Of a DNA stretch of 64,000 nt, positions 1 to 10,213 are shown piece by piece. The translations under genes and the position numbers were made by a program. The notes under the pieces are model-generated. The model ran no database searches. It was not told the DNA's origin and worked only from the letters and a program-made list of their open reading frames with translations. How positions within the stretch are numbered: position 1 is the stretch's first letter; each line of letters opens with the position of its first letter. Source of the stretch: Manihot esculenta (taxonomy: Eukaryota > Streptophyta > Magnoliopsida > Malpighiales > Euphorbiaceae); the NCBI RefSeq assembly GCF_001659605.2, contig NC_035164.2, positions 3,861,870-3,925,869 on the forward strand, read 5' to 3'.

Positions 1-1954
1 TCTTGTCTCCTCTGAAGACAACCTCTGACCCGTTCTGATCTCTGAACCTGACTACCTTGTCCCTGCAGTCCAAGGTAGCACCATGGGTAGATAGCCAATC
101 CATCCCTAGAATGACGTCAAAATCTGTCAAATCTAGAACCACAAGGTCGGCGGAGAGGCATCTTCCCTCAACAAACACTGGACAGTACCGGCAGACTGAC
201 TCTGCCGCCGTCGGGTCACACTTGGGTCCACTGACCCATAGGGGACACTCTAACCCAGAGGCCATCAACCCTAGCCTCTCAACTGCCCTCGGAGAAATAA
301 AGGAATGAGATGCACCCGGGTCCATTAATGCATACACATCAGAACACCCAATGATGAGATTACCTGACACCACGGTGTTGGATGTGTTCGCCTCCTGCTG
401 AGTCATTGTGAAGATCCTGGCTGGAGCTGATGGACCTTCACCTCGGGAACCAGAAGAAAAGGCTGCCCCTCTCCCTCTACCTCTGCCACTGCCCTGTGTT
501 GTGGCTGGAGCTGCTGGTTGTGCCACACTACCCGAAGCTGTCTGTTGGGGCTGGCCCATGAAAGGTGCTCTAGGACAATCCCGAGCTATGTGTCCCTCCT
601 GGCCACATCTGAAACATGCATTGGTCCCCCATCGACACGCTCCCTTGTGTGGCCTCCCACACCTTTGGCATTCTGCACCGTCCGAGCCTGAACTCGAGCC
701 ACCGCCTAATCCCAGACCGGATTTCAGCTTATTCCAGAACTTATTCTTCTTGGGCTTCTTAGTGCTACTCCATCTCTTACTACCTGAACTCTGAGTAGAG
801 GGTCCTGGCCCTCCTCTGCCTGGGGTCTTAACCCCTGAAGACTGGGTCACTGACTGCTTCACTGACCCCTCAACTATGGCACTGGCCTCCATTCTTCGAG
901 CCATATCTACCACCGTGTGAAAACTCTCCCTCTCAGCTGATTGAATCAATGAGGAGTACCTGGACTGTAATTTCATGACATATCTCCTGGCCTTCTTCAC
1001 ATCTGTATCTAGAGCTTGCCCTGAGAAGGGTAATAGCTCCAGAAATCTGTCTGTGTACTCCTCTATGCTCATGTCTTCTGTCTGTCTCAGTTGTTCAAAC
1101 TCAATCATCTTCAACTCTCTGGAACTATCTGGAAATGCCCATCCAGCAAACTCATTGGCAAATTCCTCCCATGTCATACTGTCTAGTCTCGGGTCTACAT
1201 AGCACTTGAACCATTCCTTTGCCTTTTTGCACTTCAGGGTGAATCCTGCCATCTCAATGGCTCTTCTATCATCTGCCCCTAGCTCATCAGTGATCGTCTT
1301 CACTGCTCTCAGGTATTCAAAGGGATCATCCCCTGACTTATATTTAGGAGCATCCAGCTTAAGGTAAGCTGTCATTTTCACCTTACTCCCACTGGCTGAG
1401 CTAGGTCTAGGAGGTTGAGTATCTGGGGCTACTGGTTCTGTAGGAGGTGGAGGTGGGGATGCAGCATTCCCCGAGGTGGGGTTTGCTGGGTGAGGATGGA
1501 AGGATGAGGGTGGATAGGCTGGGTACTGTGGGTACGGTGGATAGAAAGGTGGATAAGGCATGTGAGTAGGGTAGGGATTAAAGCTGGAGTAATCCGACGT
1601 ACTTCCCATCGGATACCCGGGACTCTGTGCATAGGGTGGGTAATAGGGTGGAAAACCATACCCCGAGGCCTGAGTGCCTCCTTGTGACTCCCCTGTCCCT
1701 TCTTCTGACATGCCAACATCCAGATTCCCATCCCTTCTCTGATCTTCTTCCATAACCTCCCTCACATCTGAAGAACTTCCTCCTCTTTCTGTCCCCCTTC
1801 TGCTAGTATCAAAAGACCTTCTAGGGTCCCTTGATACTCTTTCTCTGTTTGTTCTGCATGACATTGCCCTAGGCAATGTGGGAGGACGGGCGCTTGTGCC
1901 CTCATCCTCTGGTGGGACTCCTGTCAATCGTGCAGATCGACGAGTTCCTCTCAT
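1..1954 (-). CDS. Retrotransposon gag-protease polyprotein, N-terminal 651 codons (runs off window)
   Basis: The frame is open from the ATG at 1954-1952 to base 1 without a stop. An in-frame ATG also exists further upstream at 2008, but its extra residues overlap a likely splice-acceptor-like leader, so I prefer 1954. Visible in order: a basic, low-complexity N-terminus; a Pro/Tyr-rich stretch (about residues 95-160); a gag capsid-like region (about 185-330, with the retrotransposon-gag W and L pattern); a CCHC knuckle at C447-X2-C450-X4-H455-X4-C460, preceded by further Cys residues; and an aspartic protease with D545-P-G-A and, near residue 613, the DVILGMDW motif. The protease has Pro where DSGA/DTGA is usual. 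The product packages element RNA and processes the polyprotein. Reverse transcriptase is presumably further left. Confidence 0.93.
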   Translation of the reverse strand, partial: MRGTRRSARLTGVPPEDEGTSARPPTLPRAMSCRTNRERVSRDPRRSFDTSRRGTERGGSSSDVREVMEEDQRRDGNLDVGMSEEGTGESQGGTQASGYGFPPYYPPYAQSPGYPMGSTSDYSSFNPYPTHMPYPPFYPPYPQYPAYPPSSFHPHPANPTSGNAASPPPPPTEPVAPDTQPPRPSSASGSKVKMTAYLKLDAPKYKSGDDPFEYLRAVKTITDELGADDRRAIEMAGFTLKCKKAKEWFKCYVDPRLDSMTWEEFANEFAGWAFPDSSRELKMIEFEQLRQTEDMSIEEYTDRFLELLPFSGQALDTDVKKARRYVMKLQSRYSSLIQSAERESFHTVVDMARRMEASAIVEGSVKQSVTQSSGVKTPGRGGPGPSTQSSGSKRWSSTKKPKKNKFWNKLKSGLGLGGGSSSGSDGAECQRCGRPHKGACRWGTNACFRCGQEGHIARDCPRAPFMGQPQQTASGSVAQPAAPATTQGSGRGRGRGAAFSSGSRGEGPSAPARIFTMTQQEANTSNTVVSGNLIIGCSDVYALMDPGASHSFISPRAVERLGLMASGLECPLWVSGPKCDPTAAESVCRYCPVFVEGRCLSADLVVLDLTDFDVILGMDWLSTHGATLDCRDKVVRFRDQNGSEVVFRGDK

Positions 1955-2210
1955 TCTGTTTCTGAAAAACAGCACATAACTCACAAGCATTAGCATCATA
2001 TGGTTCATGTGGAGTCACATGAACCTACATCACATACATGGCAAACATAGCATATCATTTATGCGCATGAATATAGTCATGGCATATCACATCATCATAG
2101 CAAGACAGGACTCTACATCCTATCCTAGTGGACATGACCTTTCCTATTGTGCTTGACCCTCTAATACTTCTATGAGCCCGACACGCTAGGTCCGACCATG
2201 TGAACCTAGG

Positions 2211-2222
2211 GCTCTGATACCA
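2211..2222 (-). other. Primer-binding site for initiator-Met tRNA
   Basis: On the minus strand TGGTATCAGAGC begins three bases after the LTR end. This is the complement of the 3' end of plant initiator methionine tRNA and is the standard minus-strand primer site of plant LTR elements. Confidence 0.93.
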
Positions 2223-2860
2223 CTCTGTAACGCCCCGGAAATCCGGACCGCTACTGGCGCTAGGATTCAGGTCGGCTTAAGGCCGCCGGAACCCGTAGCA
2301 AGCCTACATACATCCTGTTTACCTGTTTAATCCCATACATGATCAACAAACATACATAAGAATTAAAAACTTTTCTTTTTCTTCATTCACCAAACTCAAC
2401 CTGTGCATGCACTATGTTCATCATATACATAAACATTAATCCCTCTGTGGGATTTCATCAAAGCCTCAATGGGCAATATATATCCTGTGTTGAGTTGGTT
2501 CACATATACATCATAAAATAAGATCATGTACATATCAAGGGATTAACATATACTATGGTCAAGCACAACTCTATCCTCAATAACATAATTACATAAACAT
2601 AACTGTTCAAAACTTTACATTACATTCTTATCATTTGTCATGTCCACATACTCTAGCTATTACATACATATGACTTTTCTCTTCTTTTCTTCTCTATCAA
2701 TCCCATACCTGCAAACCTGGGGTTAGGGGAGAGGGGTGAGCTAGATGCCCAGTGAGTAGAACTATATAAAAAAATATTTAAAACATGCTATAATGGAATG
2801 CATCATTGCACAAACATTTCACATCATGGAAGGACCGACCCAAAAATCCCTCAGCTCCAT

Positions 2861-3016
2861 GCCCGGCCCTATTATGGGCACCACAGGACTTCGTATTGCC
2901 CGGCCCTATTATGGGCACCACAGGACTTCGTATTGCCCGGCCCTATTATGGGCACCACAGGACTTCGTAAATCGGAGCTATTGCCCGGCCCTATTATGGG
3001 CACCACAGGACTTCGT
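2861..3016. repeat. 37-bp minisatellite inside the LTR
   Basis: Four copies of a unit beginning GCCCGGCCCTATTATGGGCA start at 2861, 2898, 2935 and 2983. The first two steps are exactly 37 bases, and the last step carries an 11-base interruption. Related but different arrays occupy the same place in the other LTRs of this family. Confidence 0.9.
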
Positions 3017-4101
3017 ACACAGGACTAGTGAGTCGTGCAATGTCCCTCCTCATCAACCACAATATAATAATGCAATGTAGCATATTCGTGATTCTAATGC
3101 AAACATCCTATATTATAGTCATGATGCATGAAACATGATAAAATATTCACTTTCTTAATTTAAAAGATTAAGTATAGTTCCACTCACCTCTGGCTGACTC
3201 TGTCAAACTCTCAGCAGCTGGCTCACTGCTGGGGTCCTTGGTTCCTCGGGTCCGAACCTACACAGGTGGACTCCAATGAGGGACCAACATATATAAACAT
3301 AACTCTAATATATATCCCCCAAAAACCCCCTAAAACATCATGAAAACATCTCAGAAAATATGCATGAAATGGCTGAACAGGGCACCTTCGGCGGCACCTT
3401 CGGCGGCCGAAAGTCCCAGACAGAGACGAAACCCAGCTAGGTTCGGCGGCACCTTCGGCGGCCGAAAGTGCCAGACAGAGACGAAAGTCTCTTTTCGGGG
3501 GCAACTTCGGCAGCCGAAAGGCCTGCCTCCCCAGCCATGTTCGGCGGCCGAAAGTACCTTCGGCTGCCGAACCTGGTTTCTGCCAAAGGGCAGAAACTTG
3601 GCTCCCTTTGCACATTTCGCCTCCAAATCTATAAATCATGCATATTTTTCAACCAAAGCATGCATACAAGTTCCTAGGGGCCTCAAACATGCATATACCC
3701 CATCTACAACACTTCATTCATACACAATCAAGCTACATTGTTCATCAAAGCATCAAAACCATAAACTCATCAACAAACCTAAACATGCATCTCTACCCCA
3801 TAGATCTTGCATAAAACTTGTTTAAAACATAATGTAAGCTAGAGATCGACTCTTACCTCTTGAAGATCGAGAGTGGAGGCGATCTAACTTGGAGTTGGGA
3901 GAGATTGAGCTCCTTGGGTCTCCAAGTTCAAAACTTGCTCAAAACTCGTTTCAAAAGCTTAAAAACTTCAAAGCAAGATGAAGACTTGTTAAAATCATGA
4001 AAGATCTAAAGGAAACACTCAAGATCGAGGGAGGAGCGGCGGAGACTCACCTTGGCCGACAATGGGAGAGAAAAAGCTCGCCCGTGCGGACCAAGGGGAC
4101 C

Positions 4102-4109
4102 CTTTTATA
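4102..4109 (-). promoter_or_regulatory. TATA box of LTR promoter
   Basis: TATAAAAG on the minus strand lies about 355 bases into the LTR. The same box, in the same context (CCACTATAAA or CCACCTATAAA), occurs in three related LTRs at 6845-6838, 10644-10651 and 40845-40838. It marks the probable U3/R boundary, with transcription starting roughly 25-35 bases downstream. Confidence 0.75.
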
Positions 4110-4464
4110 GTGGCTGGCCAGGCCACGTTCGAGGCCGAATGTGCCTCCGTATCCATGCAAGGTTCGGCGGCCGAACATAAGGTTCGGCGGCCGAACCTGC
4201 ACTTCCCTCACTTAGACTTTCGGGGGCCTAACGTGCCTCCCAAAGTCCATGCATGTTCGGCGGCCGAAAGTGAGTTTCGGCGGCCGAACCTGGGTTTTTC
4301 CTTAAAGAATTTTCATGCTAAAACTTATTTGAAATCATACTTAAAAACATTAAAAACATGAAAACATTTTATAAAAACATGCTTTTACCCTTCTAGAGGT
4401 TTCCGACACCCAAATTCCACCGGACGGTAGGAATTCCGATACCGGAGTCTAGCCGGGTATTACA

Positions 4465-4671
4465 TTCTTCCTTCAAATCTTTCACGATTTTCACTAGTTT
4501 TCACTTTGTTTTGAAGATTTTGAGCAAAAGAATAAGTTTTGAGCTTGGAGACCCAAAGAGCTAAATCTCTCCCAACTCCAAGTTAGATCGCCTCTACTCT
4601 CGATCTTCAAGAGGTAAGAGTCGATCTCTAGCTTATGATGTGTTTTAAAAAAGTTTTATACAAGTTTATTG
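4465..4671 (+). repeat. Plus-strand gypsy LTR, fragment A
   Basis: This matches the middle of the 3' LTR (about 10730-10960), including the stretch ending in CTTCAAGAGGTAAGAG. It is the continuation of fragment B at 7290, separated from it by the solo LTR. Its own upstream part is cut off by the minus-strand element at 4464 and presumably lies left of the window. Confidence 0.8.
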
Positions 4672-5457
4672 TAACGACCCGGAACCGATACCCCTCTGTA
4701 ACGATCCGAACCCGTTACCGGCGCTAGGATCCAGATCGGCTTAAGGCCGCCGGGACCCGTAGCAAGCCAAACATACATCCTATCACCTGGTCAAATCCCA
4801 TACATGATCAAAACTTTAACGTAAAAACTGGAACATCTGATGTAAATACCGAGCTTGACTTGTATGCAAAAACTGAAAACATAAAGAACCCCCTACTAGA
4901 GCCCTCATCAAAACTCTAGCTGGGTCAACATAACATACATCAAGCTGGGATTACATCCAAAGGACTAGAACCTAACCTGTGCATGCATCAAACCACAAAC
5001 ATAAGACCTCCACTAGGGTCTTCATCAAACACTAGCGTGGTAAACAACACATGCCACCAGTTTAGTTCAAACATAACTCAACACTAAACATAACATACAT
5101 CATGTATTAAACAGGGACTAACCAAGTCTTAGGGCCAAGCACAGTACTAATCCAATACTCTACTATACTTACCTTACATTACATCTTATTATCTTACAAT
5201 CCATTATCTCAATTTACAATACATGTCCACACTAAAAGTACTAATCTAATACTATTACATAAGCAAAACCTTTGCTCTTGAGACTTCCCGATCGACCTCA
5301 TACCTGCAACACTGGGGTTAGGGGAGAGGGGTGAGCTAAAAAGCCCAGTGAGTAGAAACAAAGAAAACAGTTCATTAATTACATGCTTTCATGAAATGTG
5401 TCACAGCACAAACATTCCACATAACAGACGGACGTGACCACCAAAACTCCCTCTGCA

Positions 5458-5552
5458 TAGTGCCTGGCCTATGAAGGGACTTACCCAGGTCTTTCATACA
5501 TAACATAGTGCCTGGCCCACGAAGGGACTTACCCAGGTCTTTCATACATAAC
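5458..5552. repeat. Two-copy 48-bp tandem repeat in solo LTR
   Basis: Two nearly identical units containing AGTGCCTGGCC and GAAGGGACTTACCCAGG lie side by side. They occupy the position of the minisatellite found in the other family LTRs. Confidence 0.8.
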
Positions 5553-6992
5553 TTGGGCTATTGGGGTCGCCTTGGTCCATCCACATCAACAATAAATAAT
5601 GCAATGCGTCATATTCGTGTAACTAGTGCAATCAACCTATTACATATAAACATGATGCGTGAACATGCTTTAGGCATTTGATTTCGTAAAATAAAAGATT
5701 AAGTTTAGTTCTACTCACCTCTGGCAGACGCTGAACTGACTCTGCAACTGCTAACACTGATGGCCTCCTCGATCCCTCGGGTCCGGTCCTACACAGGTGG
5801 ACTCGAATGAGGTGCCAAACACATTCTAACCACTCATAAACAACTACCCAAAAATCCTCTAAAACATCACTTAAACATGTATAGAAAACAACCTTGAAAA
5901 GGCTGGATAGGGCACTTTCGGCGGCACCTTCGGCGGCCGAACCCTCTCTCCAGAGACGAAACTCGGGCACTTTCGGCGGCACCTTCGGCGGCCGAAAGTC
6001 CCACTCCAGAGACGAAAGTCAGGCACTTTCGGCGGCCGAATCCTTCCTTCGGCAATCGAAAGTCTGCTTTCAAGCCAAAACTCAACTTTCGGGGGCAAGG
6101 TTAGGCGGCCAATCCATGCATCCAAAAGCAGGTTCGGCGGCCGAAACCACCTTTGGCGGCCGAACCTGAGTTCTTCCCAGAAGGGCAGAACTCAGCTTCT
6201 CATGCATTCAAGTCTCCCAAACCTTCCAAACACCCTAAAAAAAGCACCCAACCTTACCAAAACATGCATAAACCCTTAACCATGCACAAAGGAGCTTAAT
6301 AGCTTGATTAAACTCCAAAAACAACATCAAAACATACATAGATAGCTTATGACCCACATAGGCCAAAACCATCAAAACAACCCATAATCTCACTTGCTCT
6401 TTCCCACTCATGCATACACTCTCCCACATGCATAACCTAGCCTAAACATTCAACATAGCATCATATAAACATACATGAGCATCACATAACATACATTGGG
6501 CATAAAACCCACATAAATCCTAACATGCATATCTACCCATACTCTACTATTAAAACCTTCATAAAACTTCAAAAGACACTAGGAAGGCAAAGATCTACAC
6601 TTACCTCTTAAAGATCGAGGGTTGCGTGATCTCTAACTCGGAGGTGTGGAGAATCCAAGCTCCAAAAGCTCCAAGCTCCCAAAACTTCGATCGAAGCTTT
6701 AAAACTCTTCAAAATAACCATGGAACTCATGAAAACATGAAGAAGATGAAGAAAAACATGAAAACGGCCAAGGGAGGACAAAAACTCACCTGAGCTCGAG
6801 AAAGGGGAGAAAACTCGCCCATTTCCGATCTGAGGGCTCTTTATAGGTGGCCTGGTCAGAGACCTTCGGCAGCCTAACGTGCCCCCTAAACTCATGCATG
6901 TTTGGCGGCCGAACTTGAGGTTCGGCGACCGAACCTTGGCTCGTTCAAACAAGACTTTCGGAGGCCAAAGGCGCTCCCGAAGCCTTTCCATG

Positions 6993-7085
6993 TTCGGCGG
7001 CCGAACTTCACTTTCGGCGGCCGAACTTCACTTTCGGCGGCCGAACTTCACTTTCGGCGGCCGAACTTCACTTTCGGCGGCCGAA
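6993..7085. repeat. 20-bp tandem array carrying TTCGGCGGCCGAA
   Basis: TTCGGCGGCCGAA starts at 6993, 7013, 7033, 7053 and 7073, exactly 20 bases apart, with CTTCACT-type spacers. It lies upstream of the TATA box on the minus strand, so it is in U3, where promoter elements of LTRs reside. Confidence 0.92.
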
Positions 7086-7284
7086 CCTGGCAAACGCCTC
7101 CTTGGTCTTTTCTTTTTAAAACTCAATTCTTTTTCATTTAAAACCATGAAATCAGTAAAAACTTTTTAGAAAACACATTTTACCCCTCTAGAAGCCTCTG
7201 GCATCTTCAGAAATTCCAGATTCCAACGGAGATTCCGCCGGAAGGTAGGGATTCCGATGCCGGAATCTAGCCGGGTATTACATT

Positions 7285-8949
7285 TATGGAGTAGAAATGC
7301 ATGTTTAGGTTGTTTTGAGTTTATGGGTTTAATGTGTGTTCATGAGCAATGTGGGTATGTTTGATGTGTTGTAGTTGGGGTTTAGGCTAGTTTGAGACCC
7401 CTATGAACTTGTATGCTTGATTGTGTATGATTGGGAGTGTTGTAGAATAGGTTTATGCATGTTTGAAAGGTTTGGGAGGCGTTTGTGCATGTTGGAGCTG
7501 AGTTTCTGCCACTTTGGAGAAACTCAGGTTCGGCCGCCGAAGGAACTTTCGGCCGCCGAACCCGCTTGTAGAGGCAGCCTTCGGCTGCCGAAGCCTGCCC
7601 CCGAAAGAGGACTTTCGTCTCTGGAGGGCAGTTTCGGCCGCCGAAAGTGCCGCTGAACATGCATGAGTTTCGTCTCTGTCTGGGAGTTTCGGCCGCCGAA
7701 GGTGCTGCCGAACCTGCCTGACTTTCGGCTCTGGAGGGACTTTTGGCCGCCGAACCTGCCGCCGAAAGTGCCCTGTCCAGCCCTCCTTTGCATGTTTCTC
7801 TATGATTGTTTCATGATGTTCTAGGGGGTTTTTGGGGAGTAGTTTAGAGTTATGGTCATGTATGTTTGGTCCCTCATTTGAGTCCACCTGTGTAGGTTCG
7901 GATCCGAGGAACCGAGGACCCCAGCAGTGAGTCAGCTGCTCCAGTGTCTGGTCAGAGCTATCTAGAGGTGAGTGGAATAACTCATTACGTTGTAAAGCAA
8001 ATAATGGATATTTTAGCATGATTCACGCATCATTAATGCCATGAAATATACTAGGTTGTTTGCATTAGAATTCACGAATATGTTGCATTGCATATTTTAT
8101 TGTTGATGTGGATGAACATTGGATGATCCATAGCCCTCGACCTATGATGTGATGATATGATATGTACGGTATGGAATGAAAGACCAGCGGGACCCATTCT
8201 ACGTTCGCTGGCACTATGTAAGAGAAAGACCAGGACCCATTCTACGTTCTGGCACATTGGAATGTTATGTTATGCTATGTAAGAGAAAGACCAGGACCCA
8301 TTCTACGTTCTGGCACTATTGGATATATAGAGGGCTACTGGTGACAGGTTCATCCTTGATGTGATTTGTTTGTGATGTGATGCATTCCATGAAAGCATGA
8401 AATGTTAATATAATGTTTTATTTATTCTGCTCACTGGGCTTTATAGCTCACCCCTCTCCCTTGACCCCCAGGTTTGCAGGTACAGGGTAGACCATGAAGT
8501 CAGCAGGAGTAGAGTTATGTTATTGTATTAGTTAGAAGTGGACATGAATATGATGTAATGTATTAGTACAGTATAGAAATGTAATGTAATGATGTTGTTA
8601 AGGATAGAGTGGTGCTTGACCATAGTATGTTGTAATCCCTTCATGAGTACATGATCTTTTTTTATTGATAGTTATGTTTAACCAAACTTGATGCATGTTA
8701 TGTCACCCCATTGGAGTATTGATGAGGACTCCAAGGTGGGTTAATGTTTATGATTATGTATGGTGCATGCACAGGTTGAGTTTGGTTGATGGATGAATAA
8801 GAAAAAGTTTAAAATTTTATGTATGTTGTTGATCATGTATGGGATTAAAAAGGTTTACAGGTTGTATGTCAGGCTTGCTACGGGTCCCGGCGTCCTTATG
8901 CCGATCTGGATCCTAGCGCCGGTAGCAGTCTGATTTTCGGGTCGTTACA
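7285..8949 (+). repeat. Plus-strand gypsy LTR, fragment B (right part of a 5' LTR)
   Basis: After the target duplication TTTAT the plus-strand LTR resumes and ends GGGTCGTTACA at 8949. It includes TTCGGCCGCCGAA copies, the GCCAGAGGTGAGT-like site region near 7970, and three units of a minisatellite (about 8180-8320) built on GACCAGGACCCATTCTACG. The sequence resembles the solo LTR at 38.9-41.2 kb more closely than the LTR at 10214, including the minisatellite unit. Confidence 0.85.
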
Positions 8950-10213
8950 GTCTGGACGTCATTCTAGGGATGGATTGGGTTTTTCTACTCGTGGTGCTAC
9001 CTTGGGCTGTAGAGACAAGGTAGTCAGGTTCAGAGGATAGGATGGGTCAGAGGTAGTCTGTTGAGGGGACAGTGTAAGGATGCCTAGAGGTTTGATGTCA
9101 ACCTGTCAGGCTCGTAGGGTGCGTAGGAGGGGTTGTCAGAGGGTTTGAGCTCTTGTTGAGAGTTTAGCAGTCAGGTTAGGGAACCAACCTCGGTGTCTGT
9201 TGTTGAGAGAGAGTTCTTAGATGTCTTCCCAGGCGAGCTGTCAGGTTTACCACCTGCTAGAGAGATAGAGTTTGGAAATAGAAGTGATGCCTAGCATCAG
9301 GTTCATCTCTATTCTTCTCTACAGGATGGCATCTGCAGAGTTGTGAAAATTGAAGGAGCAGTTGCGAGGCTTGGTAGACAAGGGTTTTATCCGACCTAGT
9401 ACCTCACCCTGGATTGCTCCAGTGTTGTTGTGGGAAAAGCAGGATGAATTCTCGAGACCCTGTGTCGACTTCAGGCAATTGAACAAGGTCGCTACCAAGA
9501 ACAGGTATCCCCTAGGATTGGTGATCTATTGGACCAGCTTGTAGGAGCCAGTTGTTTTCCAAGATAGATCTGAGATCCGGGTACTACCTGTTGAGGGTTA
9601 GAGAAGAAGTCAGTTTAGTAGAGAAGAAGGGAGAAGAAAAAGGATCAGAGTGCGCAGCGGAAGCTTGTGGAGTTCAGGAGAAGGTTGGGGTATTGCTTAT
9701 GGTGTCTCCAATAAAGAGGTGATCCGTTATGGGAAAGAAAGGTAAGCTAGCTCCACGATACATCGGACCCTTCAAGATCTTGCAGAGGGTTGGGAATGTA
9801 TCGTATAAGCTAGATTTACCTGCTTCGATGGGAAAAATCCATTCGGATTTCCATGTTCCTGTGTTATGGAAGTTCGTGTCAGATCCAAGTAAGGTTCTTA
9901 AAGGACCAAAAGTGGAGATCTTGGAGGGTCTCACCTATGTTGAGCAGCCAGTGCGGATCATTGACACACAAGTCAGAAAGATAAGGAACAAGGCAATCCC
10001 GATGGTGAAAGTCCTTTGGGATCGCCAGTATGGGCGAGTTCGCTTGGGAGACCCGGGAGTTCATACTCCAGCAGTACCGTATCCCTTTTAAGAGGGAGGT
10101 TTTTAGGTTTTGCTTGCTTGTTTGCTTGCTTGTTTATGTATGCTTGATGCTATGATTTGCGATTGCCTGTTTGTTGAACATTCGGGGACGAATGTTCTTA
10201 AAGGGGGAAAGAA
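8950..10213 (+). pseudogene. Deleted and mutated gypsy pol remnant (protease, reverse transcriptase, integrase C-terminus)
   Basis: Directly after the LTR end, with no primer site or gag, comes a fragment encoding the protease DVILGMDW motif (about 8952-8980). Next is a reverse-transcriptase N-terminal piece around 9220-9600: P-G-E-L-S-G-L-P-P, then G-F-I-R-P-S, then V-D-F-R-Q-L-N and F-S-K-I-D-L-R-S-G-Y. It has a stop within it (TGA near 9344) and frame breaks. The fingers/palm, RNase H and integrase core are missing. From 9729 to 10091 a frame of 120 codons keeps the integrase C-terminal domain ([17 protein letters not shown], then F-H-V-P-V-L). This element cannot produce its own enzymes. 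Confidence 0.88.
10200..10213 (+). other. Polypurine tract
   Basis: AAAGGGGGAAAGAA directly precedes the TG of the 3' LTR. This is the plus-strand DNA primer site of an LTR retrotransposon. Confidence 0.9.

Larger units (their letters stand above)
1..4464 (-). mobile_element. Ty3/gypsy LTR retrotransposon, 5' part only
   Basis: Reading the minus strand from 4464 down, this has a 2.24-kb LTR, a 3-base spacer, a primer-binding site, a leader of about 250 bases, and an open gag-protease frame that leaves the window at base 1. The order LTR, PBS, gag, protease is diagnostic of an LTR retrotransposon. The aspartic-protease motif and CCHC knuckle style fit Ty3/gypsy. Reverse transcriptase, integrase and the 3' LTR must lie left of the window. 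The element abuts a plus-strand LTR of the same family at 4465, so it inserted into that older copy. The unbroken frame suggests a recent insertion. Confidence 0.93.
2226..4464 (-). repeat. 5' LTR of the minus-strand gypsy element
   Basis: The LTR begins TGTAATACCCGGC (4464 downwards) and ends CGGGGCGTTACA (2226), with TG...CA ends. It holds a TATAAAAG box at 4109-4102, many copies of TTCGGCGGCCGAA, a 37-bp minisatellite (2861-3016), and splice-like sites shared with the other LTRs. At 2.2 kb it is much longer than most plant gypsy LTRs. The several short open frames rich in SAAE or FGGR are translations of the palindromic repeat and are not genes. Confidence 0.92.
4672..7284 (-). repeat. Solo LTR of the same gypsy family, with target duplication TTTAT
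   Basis: The minus-strand LTR starts TGTAATACCCGGC at 7284 and ends GGGTCGTTACA at 4672. The five bases TTTAT flank it at 4667-4671 and 7285-7289, so the boundaries are exact. There is no internal region, as expected after LTR-LTR recombination. The 3' terminus is odd: a GTTACA end occurs at 4696 and a second, similar end follows at 4672, a roughly 24-base terminal extension or duplication. It has a TATA box at 6845-6838 and a 20-bp array at 6993-7085. Confidence 0.92.

Noticed and set aside
57..1202. Plus-strand frames at 57-308, 408-794 and 975-1202
   Set aside because: They lie opposite the continuous minus-strand gag-protease frame, which has the recognisable domains.
1429..1731. Minus-strand 100-codon frame
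   Set aside because: It is another frame within the gag region; the gag frame itself is longer and has domain content.
2211..2222. tRNA gene suggested by TGGTATCAGAGC
   Set aside because: Only the 12-base primer-binding complement is present; no cloverleaf surrounds it.
2861..3016. Tandem repeats considered as a CRISPR array
   Set aside because: There are no unique spacers, the units are contiguous, and the DNA is plant nuclear; it is an LTR minisatellite.
3223..4361. Several overlapping frames on both strands encoding SAAE/FGGR-rich peptides
   Set aside because: They are translations of the TTCGGCGGCCGAA repeat inside LTRs; the same peptides appear in multiple frames and strands and at every LTR.
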